DNA of 64,000 nucleotides from CAWJNF01 sp963844235 (lineage in GTDB: Bacteria > Actinomycetota > Thermoleophilia > Gaiellales > Gaiellaceae). Of this stretch, positions 43,030-51,856 are shown one piece after another. How positions within the stretch are numbered: the stretch's first letter is position 1; every line of letters starts with the position of its first letter. The position numbers were made by a program, and so were the translations under genes. The notes under the pieces were generated by a model. That model did not search any database. It was not told the origin of the DNA and saw only the letters and a program-made list of their open reading frames with translations. Location of the stretch: contig CAWJNF010000008.1 in NCBI GenBank assembly GCA_963844235.1, forward strand, positions 992,001-1,056,000, given 5' to 3'.

Positions 43030-44132
43030 GCTCGACGCCGTGTGCGATCGTCGGCGGCGGGCTCGCCGGGCTCACGGCGTACGTGGCACTGCGCCGGGCC
43101 GGGCTCGAGCCCGGCGAGATTGCCGTCTTCGGGGATCACCCCGACCCCGCTACAACCTGGCGCGTGCGCGCCGCCGGCATCCGCCAGCGTTTCATGCGCT
43201 CGGAGAGCGACGGCCACTGCTTGCCGGCGACGTTTCCGGGGCTCGCCGTCAAGAGCGCGATGCGACGCAGGAGCCTCATGCCGGTCGCGCGGAGCCTCTG
43301 CGACCGCTATCACCCGACGGTCGACGAGTTCCTCGAGCACGTCGCCGACGTTCGCGAGCGCACGGGCTGGGACACGAGCTTCCGCAGCTACCGGGTGCGT
43401 CGCATTCACGCCGTTGAGGAGGGATTCGAGCTCGACGGGACGGGCGTCTTTCCCCACGTCCTCGTCGCGGTCGGCCATCCCGGGCTCGCGTTGCCCGAGG
43501 AGCTCGTCGCCGACCCGCGCGCGATCCACGCGTACCAGCCGCACGACTACCGAGAGCACGTCGCCGTCGTCGGCGCCGGCATGGCGGCGGCCACGGAGTG
43601 GCTGAACGCGCTCGCTGCGGGCTCCTCGGTCGTCTCCGTTCGGCGCCGCGAGCCGGCGCGCCGACCCCTGAACCTGGACCGGACTATGTTCACACGGCGG
43701 GGCCTGTCGGCCTTCCACGCGACCCCGAGCGACGAGCGCGTAGCGGTGCTCCGCCGCTTCTCGGCGCCCTCGTACCCGCCGGGACGGGCCTGGGACGCCC
43801 CTGTCGAGGAGGCGGCGGCCGCCGGCCGCTTCCGGATCGCCGAGCAACCCGACGGCGTCGACCAGGTGATCTGCGCCACGGGCTTCCAGCGCGGCTTTCG
43901 GGCAAGCCCGCTTCTGTCCCGCCTAGCCGACGACCACGGCCTCGAGACTGCCGACGCATGGATCGTCCTGGCTACCGACTCGACAGTGCCGTCGCTTACC
44001 GACGACGAGCGGACGCTGTCCGTGGCCGGTGTGTCCGGGCAGTGGGCCTTTCCCGGCGCCGACACGCTTGCGGGGGCCCGCTACGCCGCACACCGTTTCG
44101 TACGAAGGGTCAGGCGATGGCGTACACGCTGA
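43026..44132 (+). CDS. FAD/NAD(P)-binding protein (flavin monooxygenase-like)
   Basis: A 368-residue protein with two dinucleotide folds: IVGGGLAGLTAYVALRRAG at the N-terminus and VAVVGAGMAAATEWLNAL near residue 180. CATGFQRGFRASPLLSRL and GQWAFPGADTLAGARYAAHRF appear at the C-terminus. This resembles flavin-dependent monooxygenases/reductases. GTG 43026 overlaps the permease stop (GTGA), so it is co-expressed with the transporter. It may oxidise the imported compound (inference). Confidence 0.78.
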   Translation: MSSTPCAIVGGGLAGLTAYVALRRAGLEPGEIAVFGDHPDPATTWRVRAAGIRQRFMRSESDGHCLPATFPGLAVKSAMRRRSLMPVARSLCDRYHPTVDEFLEHVADVRERTGWDTSFRSYRVRRIHAVEEGFELDGTGVFPHVLVAVGHPGLALPEELVADPRAIHAYQPHDYREHVAVVGAGMAAATEWLNALAAGSSVVSVRRREPARRPLNLDRTMFTRRGLSAFHATPSDERVAVLRRFSAPSYPPGRAWDAPVEEAAAAGRFRIAEQPDGVDQVICATGFQRGFRASPLLSRLADDHGLETADAWIVLATDSTVPSLTDDERTLSVAGVSGQWAFPGADTLAGARYAAHRFVRRVRRWRTR

Positions 44133-45298
44133 GGGGGCGACTCGAATCGCGGCTGGCCGCGACGCTTCTCCCGCTCGCCGTGGCGCTCGTGCTGGCGGCG
44201 GCGCTCCCTGCGTGGTGGCCGGCGGCGCTGGCCGCGCTCATGATCGGAGTCGGCGTCGCCCTCGACGTGCTCGTGTACCACAGACTCCTGCCGTACCAGG
44301 CCGGCTGGCTGGCGTTGCCGCTCGGCGTGGTCGAGCTCGGAATCGTCGTCGGCCTGTCATTCGCGCTCGGCCTCGACGCGCCGGTCGGACCGGCACTCGG
44401 CTTCTTCGCCGGCGCCTGGGTTTTCGGTCAGGTGGTCGGCCACGCCCTGCTGCCCAGGATCCGGCTCGAATACGGAGAGGACGGCGGAGAGCTCGGCCGG
44501 CAGGGCGTCACCGTCGCCGCCGGTGTGGTGCTCATGCTGGTCGCCACCGGCGGTGTCGCATGGGCCACGCGCCCGCCCACCGTGACCCTGCAAGCGGGCG
44601 TCCACGAAGGCCCGCTGCTCCTCGATCACGAGCAGCGCCTCGAAGGCGAGCCCGGCGCCGTCGTCCGGGGGGGAATCGTCGTGCTCGCCGACGGCGTCGT
44701 GATCGAGGACCTGGCTGTCATCGGCGGCGAGAACGGGATTGCGGTCGACGGTGCGACCGGGGTCCGGCTCGAGAACGTCCGCATCTCGGGGGCGAAGCTC
44801 GACGGCATCAACGTCCGGCGCGGCCAGGTCACGGTACGCGACTGCATCGTGCAATCCACGGAGCCGCACGGCCAGGGGATCGACATCTCGTTCGCCTTCG
44901 ACCTCCCGCCCAGCCTCGTCGAGGGGTGCCTCGTGCACGGCGGCCAAGAGGGGCTCGTGAGTCACTCCGCTCACGTCCACTTTCGCGACAACGTCGTCAC
45001 CGGAACGACCCTGCGGGGGATCACCGTCACGGAGATGTCGATGGGCACCGTCGAGGAGAACCATGTCGAGGACACAGTCGGCGTCGGCATCTTCTGTGGC
45101 GACTACTCGCACTGCGAGATCTCGGACAACAGCGTGAGCTCCACCCATCCGGACGAGCGCTCAGGCGACGGCCACCGAGCCGGCTTCGGGATCCTCTCCC
45201 ACTACGGCGCGACGGCGACGGTGAGCGGCAACACCGTGGTAGACAGCCCTGGAGGCGTCGCCGCCGCAAACGCGGAGCTCCACCATGAGGACGACTGA
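44117..45298 (+). CDS. membrane-anchored right-handed beta-helix protein (NosD-like)
   Basis: A 393-residue protein. Five or so hydrophobic helices occupy residues 10-150. An extracytoplasmic parallel beta-helix follows with repeated short units (GIVVLADGVVIEDLAVIGGENGIAVDG, VRLENVRISGAKLDGINVRRG, VTVRDCIVQST). This resembles NosD/carbohydrate-binding (CASH/PbH1) modules. It overlaps the flavoprotein gene by 16 nt. It could bind or modify polysaccharide at the cell surface; no catalytic residues can be named. Confidence 0.7.
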   Translation: MAYTLRGRLESRLAATLLPLAVALVLAAALPAWWPAALAALMIGVGVALDVLVYHRLLPYQAGWLALPLGVVELGIVVGLSFALGLDAPVGPALGFFAGAWVFGQVVGHALLPRIRLEYGEDGGELGRQGVTVAAGVVLMLVATGGVAWATRPPTVTLQAGVHEGPLLLDHEQRLEGEPGAVVRGGIVVLADGVVIEDLAVIGGENGIAVDGATGVRLENVRISGAKLDGINVRRGQVTVRDCIVQSTEPHGQGIDISFAFDLPPSLVEGCLVHGGQEGLVSHSAHVHFRDNVVTGTTLRGITVTEMSMGTVEENHVEDTVGVGIFCGDYSHCEISDNSVSSTHPDERSGDGHRAGFGILSHYGATATVSGNTVVDSPGGVAAANAELHHEDD

Positions 45299-45335
45299 CG
45301 GATGCTCGCCGGGGCAAACTCGGAGCGCCTGACCC

Positions 45336-45341
45336 TAAAGT
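45336..45341 (+). promoter_or_regulatory. -10 box of the second acyl-CoA dehydrogenase gene
   Basis: TAAAGT lies 7 nt before the ATG at 45349. This geometry decides for ATG 45349 over the in-frame GTG at 45340. Confidence 0.5.
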
Positions 45342-45348
45342 GGCTGCG

Positions 45349-46512
45349 ATGGACTTCGCGCCGCCCGAGGAGCTCGCCGAGATTCGCGCCGCGGTGCGGG
45401 AGCTCTGCGCGCAGTACCCCGGCGAGTACTGGCGCGAGCTCGAGCCCGACCGGTACCCGGAGGCGTTCGTCCAGGCCCTGACGGAGAACGGCTGGCTCGC
45501 CGCGCTCATCCCGGAGGAGTTCGGCGGCGCCGGCCTCTCGCTCACGGCGGCCAGCGCGATCCTCGAGGAGATCAACGCGTCCGGCTGCAACTCGGGCGCC
45601 TGCCACGCGCAGATGTACACGATGGGGACGATCCTGAGGCACGGCTCCGACGAGCAGAAGCAGCGCTACCTCCCGAAGATCGCCTCGGGCGAGCTGCGGC
45701 TCCAGGCGTTCGGCGTCACCGAGCCGACGGCCGGCTCGGACACGACCAGCATCCAGACGACTGCCGCGAAGGCGAACGGCGGCTACGTCGTGCACGGGCA
45801 GAAGATCTGGACGTCGCGGGCGCTCTACTCCGACCTCATGCTGCTCCTGGCGCGGACGACACCGCTCGAGCAGGTGGAGAAGAAGACGGAGGGCCTCTCG
45901 ACGTTCATTGTCGACATGAAACAGGCCCTCGCCGACGGAACCATGACGATCCGGCCCATCAAGACGTTGATGAACCACGCCACCACGGAGATCTTCTTCG
46001 ACGGCGTGGAGATCGCGGCCGACGCGCTGGTCGGCGAGGAGGGCAAGGGCTTCCGCTACATCCTCGACGGCATGAACGCAGAACGGATCTTGATCGCGGC
46101 GGAGTGCATCGGCGACGGGCGCTGGTTCACCGACAAGGCGACCGCGTACGCATCCGAGCGGGTGGTGTTCGGTCGCCCGATCGGGGCCAACCAGGGCATC
46201 CAGTTCCCGATCGCCGAGGCGCACGCGGCGCTCGAGGCCGCCGACCTGATGCGCTACAAGGCCGCCTGGCTCTTCGAGCAGGGCCTGCCCTGCGGCCCGG
46301 AGGCCAACATGGCCAAGTACCTCGGGGCCGAGGCATCCTGGCAAGCGGCGAACGCGTGCCTCGACACGCACGGCGGCTTCGGCTTCGCCGAGGAGTACGA
46401 CGTCGAGCGCAAGTTTCGCGAGAACCGGCTGTACAAGGTCGCCCCGGTCTCGAACAACCTCGTGCTGGCCTACCTCGGCCAGCACGTGCTCGGCATGCCG
46501 CGGTCGTACTAG
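45349..46512 (+). CDS. acyl-CoA dehydrogenase family protein
   Basis: A 387-residue flavoenzyme: GVTEPTAGSDTTSIQT, GQKIWTSRALYSDLMLLLART, NAERILIAAECIGDGRWFTDKA, and the final GGFGFAEEYDVERKFRENRLYKVAPVSNNLVLAYLGQHVLGMPRSY. At the place where most family members have a YEG catalytic Glu, this one reads KVAPVSNN. It belongs to the subgroup ending in LGMPRSY-like sequence, in which the base is elsewhere or the activity differs. It is transcribed on its own from a leaderless promoter. Not closely similar to the 35833 enzyme. Confidence 0.88.
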   Translation: MDFAPPEELAEIRAAVRELCAQYPGEYWRELEPDRYPEAFVQALTENGWLAALIPEEFGGAGLSLTAASAILEEINASGCNSGACHAQMYTMGTILRHGSDEQKQRYLPKIASGELRLQAFGVTEPTAGSDTTSIQTTAAKANGGYVVHGQKIWTSRALYSDLMLLLARTTPLEQVEKKTEGLSTFIVDMKQALADGTMTIRPIKTLMNHATTEIFFDGVEIAADALVGEEGKGFRYILDGMNAERILIAAECIGDGRWFTDKATAYASERVVFGRPIGANQGIQFPIAEAHAALEAADLMRYKAAWLFEQGLPCGPEANMAKYLGAEASWQAANACLDTHGGFGFAEEYDVERKFRENRLYKVAPVSNNLVLAYLGQHVLGMPRSY

Positions 46513-46555
46513 CAGGCTCGGGTGGCAGCTCGACGACGTCCGGAATGGCGAGTCA

Positions 46556-46580
46556 GGGCGGGCGAACGCACCGCCCCTAC
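46556..46580 (-). repeat. variant copy of the GTAGGGGC palindrome
   Basis: A 25-nt element of the same length and end (GTAGGGGC... on the minus strand) but with stem GGGCGG/CCGCCC and a different centre. It lies 44 nt after the acyl-CoA dehydrogenase stop. Its right end directly abuts the -10 box at 46581. Confidence 0.6.
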
Positions 46581-46586
46581 TACACT
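46581..46586 (+). promoter_or_regulatory. -10 box of the MoaD-like gene
   Basis: TACACT lies 7 nt upstream of ATG 46594, consistent with a leaderless message. Confidence 0.55.
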
Positions 46587-46593
46587 GCCCCGC

Positions 46594-46860
46594 ATGGCCG
46601 TCGTGCGGCTGCGCTCGCCCCTTCGCGATCTCACCGGCGGCGCGGCCGAGGTCCAGGTGGACGGAACGACGGTCGGCGACGCCCTGCGCTCGCTCGAGCG
46701 CGTCCACCCGCCGATCGCGGGCTGGATCCTCGACGAGCACGGCCGTATCCGCCAGCACGTCAACGTCTTCCACGACGGCGAACGCGTCAAGGAGGCGACC
46801 CCGGTCGAGTCGGAGGACGTGCTGCACGTGCTGTCTGCCATCTCGGGAGGTGAGCGATGA
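46594..46860 (+). CDS. MoaD/ThiS-like ubiquitin-fold protein with a GGER tail
   Basis: An 88-residue beta-grasp protein: VRLRSPLRDLTGGAAEVQVDGTTVGDALRSLERVHPP, then a C-terminal VLHVLSAISGGER. MoaD and ThiS end in Gly-Gly, which must be terminal for adenylation and thiocarboxylate formation. Here two residues (ER) follow, so processing or a non-canonical use is implied. No moa, moe or thi gene lies nearby. The stop overlaps the next start (ATGA). It is paired with a BNR-repeat protein. Confidence 0.82.
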   Translation: MAVVRLRSPLRDLTGGAAEVQVDGTTVGDALRSLERVHPPIAGWILDEHGRIRQHVNVFHDGERVKEATPVESEDVLHVLSAISGGER

Positions 46861-47924
46861 CGGAGCTCCTGGTGGGCTCGAAGAAAGGCCTGTTCGTGTT
46901 GCGCGGAGAGCCCGGCGACGCCTTCGAGGTCGCGCACCGCGCCTTCGCCGGCGACGTCGTCGAGTTCGCGCTCAGGGATCCCCGCAGCGGGCGGTACTTC
47001 GCGAGCGTCACATCCGGGTTCTTCGGCCCCCGCTTGTACTTCGCAGACGACCCCGCCGGCGAGTGGCGGCAGGCGACCGGTCCCGCGTTTCCCGAGGACA
47101 TCCCGGACTCGGCGGTCACCCGCATCTGGGTCGTCCAGCCGGCCGAGGAGGCGGGCGTCCTCTGGGCCGGCGCCGCTCCCGCCTCGCTCTGGCGCAGCGA
47201 GGACGACGGTGAGTCGTGGACGCTCAACCGGCCGCTCTGGAATGTGCCGACCCGGCCCGAGTGGGAGCCGGGCGCCGGCGGCCTGGCGCTCCACTCGATC
47301 TGCCCCTGGCCCGGGGACCCCGACCGCCTCGCGGTCGGCATCTCGGCCGCGGGCGTGTGGCTCAGCGACGACCGGGGCGAGAGCTGGCGCACCGGCTACA
47401 CGGGGCTCGAGCCGCTGTACCTTCCGGAGGACGCGCGGGAGGGCTCGCATGCGCTCTGCGTCCACGACATGCGCCGCGCTCCACTGGCTCCCGAGCGCCT
47501 GTTCATGCAGTTCCACGGAAGCGTGTACCGCAGCGACGACGCGGGCTCCACCTGGACGGACATCGCCTCCGGACTGCCTTCCGGCTTCGGCTTCCCGATC
47601 GTGGTCGACGCCGCAGACCCGGACAGCGCGTACGTCATCCCGCTGACCGCGGATGTCGACCGGGTCACACCGGAGGGGCGCATGCGCGTGTACGAGACGC
47701 GCGACGCCGGGACGAGCTGGACGGCCGGCCAGGACGGCTTGCCGGCCGAAGACGCTTACCTCACGGTTCTGCGCCAGGCCTTCGACGCCGACGCCGGCTC
47801 CCCGCCGAGCCTCTACTTCGGCGCCACATCCGGCGACGTGTTCGGCTCGGCGGACGGGGGCGCGAGCTGGTTCGCCGCAGCGACGCGAATCGCGCCGGTG
47901 AACTCGGTGCGCATCAGCGGCTGA
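46857..47924 (+). CDS. BNR/sialidase-like repeat protein paired with the MoaD-like gene
   Basis: A 355-residue beta-propeller-like protein with Asp-box repeats (SEDDGESWTLNR, SDDRGESWRTGY, SDDAGSTWTDIA, TRDAGTSWTAGQ, SADGGASWFAAA). It starts MTELLVGSKKGLFVLRG without a signal peptide, so it is cytoplasmic. Similar proteins are annotated as exo-alpha-sialidase but lack evidence of activity. Its start overlaps the MoaD-like stop, implying equimolar expression; a physical partnership is an inference. Function unknown. Confidence 0.82.
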   Translation: MTELLVGSKKGLFVLRGEPGDAFEVAHRAFAGDVVEFALRDPRSGRYFASVTSGFFGPRLYFADDPAGEWRQATGPAFPEDIPDSAVTRIWVVQPAEEAGVLWAGAAPASLWRSEDDGESWTLNRPLWNVPTRPEWEPGAGGLALHSICPWPGDPDRLAVGISAAGVWLSDDRGESWRTGYTGLEPLYLPEDAREGSHALCVHDMRRAPLAPERLFMQFHGSVYRSDDAGSTWTDIASGLPSGFGFPIVVDAADPDSAYVIPLTADVDRVTPEGRMRVYETRDAGTSWTAGQDGLPAEDAYLTVLRQAFDADAGSPPSLYFGATSGDVFGSADGGASWFAAATRIAPVNSVRISG

Positions 47925-48007
47925 CCGCACGGTCCGCAGCGGGCATGGCTAAGGTCTGGTGAGACGCGAAGCCGCCGAGGTAGTCGGCTGGCAGCCCGAG
48001 GCGACCC

Positions 48008-51000
48008 GTGCCAGATTCGCACAACCCAGAGGAGCTTCTCAAACCGTACGTCCCGCGGCTTCTGATCAGCTGGCTGCGCGACACGCCTGAGGCTCGGCAC
48101 CGGGACGTCGAGGGGACGCTCGCCTTCGTCGACATCTCCGGGTTCACGAAGATGACCGAGCGCCTTGCGCGGAGGGGCAAGGTTGGCGCGGAGGAGATCA
48201 ACGACGCCCTCGACCACGTCTTCGGCCCGCTGCTGGACGTCGCGTACGACTACGGGGCAGGCGTCGTCAAATGGGGCGGCGATGCAGTCCTGCTCCTCTT
48301 CGACGAGGACGAGCACGCGCGGCGAGCGGCGAGGGCCGCCGTCGAGATGCAGCGAACGCTTCGCACGGTCGGCCGGATGTCTACGTCGTCGGGTCAGGTC
48401 ACGCTGAGGATGTCGCTCGGCCTCCACTCCGGCGTGTTCCAGTTCTTCCTCGTCGGCGACCTCCATCGAGAGCTCCTTGTTGCCGGCCCGGGCGCGTCGC
48501 GCACGGTGGACATGGAGGCGATCGCCGACGCCGGCGAAGTCGCGTTGAGCCCCGAGACCGCGGCGCTCCTCGATCCGAGCGACGTCGGAGCCGCCAAGGG
48601 CGAGGCGCTGTTGCTTCGCCGGGCCGCATTCGAGTCGAGGCGTGCGGATCCGGCGCCCGACGCGACCGGCCTCGATATCGCGACGTGCCTTGCGAGACCG
48701 ATCACAGAGCTCCTGCTCGGGGGGCCCGTCGAGCCGGAGCACCGTCTCGTCACCGCCGCGTTCATCGAGTTCCGGGGCCTCGACGCGCTGCTGGCCGAGC
48801 ACGGCGCAGCACAAGTCACAGACGACCTCGACGAGCTGATTCGGGTCGTGCAACACGCCACCGCGCGGCACGGCGTCACGTTCTTCGAGTCGGACATCAG
48901 CAAGGACGGCGGCAAGATCATGCTGATCGCCGGCGCACCCGCGACGACGGGCCGGGACGAAGAGGCGATGCTCCGCGCCGCCCGTCAGATCTTGGACGCC
49001 CGCTGCCGGATCCCGATCCGCATCGGCGTCAACTCCGGTCGTGTGTTCGCCGGGAACTTCGGCCCCCCGTACCGCCGCACCTACTCGGTCAAGGGTGACG
49101 CCGTCAACACGGCAGCCCGCATCATGGGCAAGTCGCCCATCGGCGGCGTGCTCGTCACCGAGGCGACCCTTGCCCGTTCCGCGGCGAAGTTCGAGACGGC
49201 CGCCGTGGGCCCCTTCGCGCTCAAGGGCAAGGCCCAGCCCGTCGCCGCGTTCGAGCTCGGTGGGCTCGAGGGCAGGGACGCACGCAGGAGCTCCGCCACG
49301 CCGCTCGTGGGACGCGACCGGGAGCTCTCGATCCTCCGTCATGCGCTCGACGTCGCGCGCGGCGGCACGGGTCGGCTCGTCGAGCTCGTCGGCGAGCCCG
49401 GCATCGGCAAATCGAGGCTCGTCGAGGAAGTGACGGCGGAGGCGGACGACTTCGCCCTTGTCGAGCTGATCTGCGAGCAGTACGAGGCCTCCACGCCGTA
49501 CTTCGCCTTCCATCAGGCGGTGCGCTCGCTGCTCGGCCTCGATGCGGCCGCCCACCCGGAGGTGGTCGAGGAGGCCCTGCGCGACGCCGTACTCGGCGTC
49601 GCCCCGGAGCTCGCGCGCTGGCTGCCTCTCCTCGGGGTGCTGGTCGGGGTCGAGATGCCCGAGACCGCAGAGGTCGCTGGGCTCGAGGGCCGTTTCCGCC
49701 GCGCGCGCCTGGAGGAGGTGGCCTCCGATTTCCTCTGCCGGATCATCCGTGGACGAACCCTCCTCGTCGCCGAGGACACGCACTGGATGGACGAGGCATC
49801 GGCCGAGCTGCTGCGCCACTTGGCGCGCGAGATCGCCGAGCTGCCGTGGCTCCTCGTAACGACCCGCCGGGATGTGCACACCGGCTTCGTCGCCGCGGGG
49901 CTCGAGGCTGCCGTCGTCCTCGAGCCGCGTCCGCTGGACAGCCAGGACGCGCTGGCGCTCATCGACACGGACGATTCTCCACTGGCACCGCACGTCGTCG
50001 CCGCGCTGGCCGAGCGCGCCGGCGGGAACCCACTCTTTCTCGGCGAGCTCCTCGCCGCCGCCCGCTCGGAAGGCGTCGACGCCCTACCGGACACCCTGGA
50101 GGCCCTGCTGGCCAACCAGATAGACCGCCTCGGCACGCGCGACCGAGCCGTACTGCGCGCCGCTGCCGTCCTCGGCGCCAGCTTCTCGCCGGAGATCCTC
50201 GCCGCGTCCCTCGACGCGAGCCGCTACCACCTCGACGACGGGATCTGGGAGCGCCTGGCCGGTTTCGTCCACATCGATGGCCTTGGAACGGTCCGCTTCC
50301 GCCACGCCCTCGTCCGCGACGCCGCCTACGAGGGACTGCCGTACCGCCGCCGGCTCGAGCTGCACGCACGCGTCGGCGAGACGATCGAGAGCGTCGCCGG
50401 GGCCACGCCGGACGAGCAGGCGGAGCTCCTCTCGCTCCACTTCCTGCACGCGCACCGGTTCGACAAGGCCTGGCGCTACGCCCGCGTCGCCGGCGAGCGC
50501 GCCCAGGCCGTCTACGCGAACCTCGAGGCCGCTGAGTTCTTCGGTCGGGCGCTCCAGGCCGCCCGCCGGCTCCACGACGTCGAGCCTCTCGACGTCGCCC
50601 AGATCTCGGAGGCGCTCGGCGACGCGCAGCGCCGGGCCGGGCTCCAACGGGAGGCCGCGAGCGCCTTCCGCGCCGCCCGTCGGCTACGCGGGGGCGACAA
50701 CCTGGCCGAGGCCGGGCTTTGGCTGAAGGAGGCCTTCGTCCTAGACGATCTCGGAGACTTTCCCCAGACCCTTCGACTCGTCAGGCGGGGCCTCAACTCC
50801 CTCCAGGATGTCACGGGTCGCGCGGCGGCCGCCCGGCGCGCCCAGCTCAAGGTTTTCTACGGGGCAGTGAGGCAGGGCCAGGGTCGTTCGAGGGAAGCCA
50901 TCCGGTGGTGTGGCGAAGCCGTCGCCGAGGCGAAGCAGGCCGGCGAGAAGAAAGCGCTCGCCCATGCATACCTGATTCTCGACTGGGCGGATATCTCGCT

Positions 51001-51826
51001 CGGGCGCCTGGCGGAGGCGACGCGGTCGCCTGCTGCGCTGGCTCTGTACGAGGAGCTGGGCGATCTCGACGGCCAGGCGCTCACGCTCAACAACATGGGC
51101 GCCCGCGCGTACTTCGACGGCCGCTGGGACGATGCGCTTCGTCTGTACGAACGGGCGCAGACCGCGCGCGAACGGCTCGGCGACGTGGTCACCGGGGCGG
51201 AGATCACGTACAACATCGCCGAGATCCTCGTCGACCGCGGCCGGCTGACGGAGGCCGAGGAGCTCGTCCGCCGGTCGCTACGGATCTGGCGGGCGTCGGG
51301 CCAGCGTCCCGGCATCGCCTACGCGACCCGTCTGCTCGGGCGTATCGAGTCTCGCCTCGGCCGCAGCGAGGAGGGGACGCAGCTCCTGTTCCAGGCGCGT
51401 GAGGAGTTCCGGGAGCTCGGGGCCCAGGCGGAGATCGTCGAGACCGACGCCCGCATCGCCGGCTCGCTTGCCCGGCAGGGGCTCTCAGAAGGCGCTCTCC
51501 AGGTGGCGACCGAGGCGCTCGGCGGAGCCTCCGGTCCCATCGTGCCGGTCCTCCAGCGCACGCAGGGCTTCGCGCTCGTCCGGCTCGGCGACACCGAGGG
51601 CGCGCGGGAGGCTTTCATACGCAGCCTCGAGTCGGCCCGCGCTCAGAGCGCGCAGTACGAAGAGGCGATCAGCCTGGATGCCCTCGTCAAGTTCTGCGAG
51701 CTGAGCGACGACCCGGCTGCCGAGACCTACCGAGTCGAGCGGGACGCCATCTTCTCTGCCCTCGGCATCGTCTACGTCCCTTCCATGCCGCTGGACTCAG
51801 CCGTGGCACTGGCCGGCCGCGGCTGA
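48008..51826 (+). CDS. multidomain adenylate/guanylate cyclase-AAA-TPR regulator
   Basis: A 1272-residue cytoplasmic protein. Two class III cyclase domains lie at about 37-150 and 250-420: the first has FVDISGFTKMTERL and WGGDAVLLLFD (both metal Asp), the second reads FIEFRGLDALLAEHG with the first metal Asp replaced. A shared NTPase domain follows with Walker A GEPGIGKSR (near 465) and Walker B LLVAEDTHWMDE. TPR-like repeats fill 780-1240. Such proteins couple nucleotide signalling to partner binding, with the two cyclase halves forming one active site. The GTG start and leader are uncertain. Paralogues are common in actinomycetes. Confidence 0.92.
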   Translation: MPDSHNPEELLKPYVPRLLISWLRDTPEARHRDVEGTLAFVDISGFTKMTERLARRGKVGAEEINDALDHVFGPLLDVAYDYGAGVVKWGGDAVLLLFDEDEHARRAARAAVEMQRTLRTVGRMSTSSGQVTLRMSLGLHSGVFQFFLVGDLHRELLVAGPGASRTVDMEAIADAGEVALSPETAALLDPSDVGAAKGEALLLRRAAFESRRADPAPDATGLDIATCLARPITELLLGGPVEPEHRLVTAAFIEFRGLDALLAEHGAAQVTDDLDELIRVVQHATARHGVTFFESDISKDGGKIMLIAGAPATTGRDEEAMLRAARQILDARCRIPIRIGVNSGRVFAGNFGPPYRRTYSVKGDAVNTAARIMGKSPIGGVLVTEATLARSAAKFETAAVGPFALKGKAQPVAAFELGGLEGRDARRSSATPLVGRDRELSILRHALDVARGGTGRLVELVGEPGIGKSRLVEEVTAEADDFALVELICEQYEASTPYFAFHQAVRSLLGLDAAAHPEVVEEALRDAVLGVAPELARWLPLLGVLVGVEMPETAEVAGLEGRFRRARLEEVASDFLCRIIRGRTLLVAEDTHWMDEASAELLRHLAREIAELPWLLVTTRRDVHTGFVAAGLEAAVVLEPRPLDSQDALALIDTDDSPLAPHVVAALAERAGGNPLFLGELLAAARSEGVDALPDTLEALLANQIDRLGTRDRAVLRAAAVLGASFSPEILAASLDASRYHLDDGIWERLAGFVHIDGLGTVRFRHALVRDAAYEGLPYRRRLELHARVGETIESVAGATPDEQAELLSLHFLHAHRFDKAWRYARVAGERAQAVYANLEAAEFFGRALQAARRLHDVEPLDVAQISEALGDAQRRAGLQREAASAFRAARRLRGGDNLAEAGLWLKEAFVLDDLGDFPQTLRLVRRGLNSLQDVTGRAAAARRAQLKVFYGAVRQGQGRSREAIRWCGEAVAEAKQAGEKKALAHAYLILDWADISLGRLAEATRSPAALALYEELGDLDGQALTLNNMGARAYFDGRWDDALRLYERAQTARERLGDVVTGAEITYNIAEILVDRGRLTEAEELVRRSLRIWRASGQRPGIAYATRLLGRIESRLGRSEEGTQLLFQAREEFRELGAQAEIVETDARIAGSLARQGLSEGALQVATEALGGASGPIVPVLQRTQGFALVRLGDTEGAREAFIRSLESARAQSAQYEEAISLDALVKFCELSDDPAAETYRVERDAIFSALGIVYVPSMPLDSAVALAGRG

Positions 51827-51856
51827 CACGACCAGCGTCCGGCCGACCTGGCCAGG

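Noticed and set aside
46594..46860. MoaD-like gene as part of molybdopterin synthesis
   Set aside because: No other moa/moe gene lies nearby and the Gly-Gly is not terminal.
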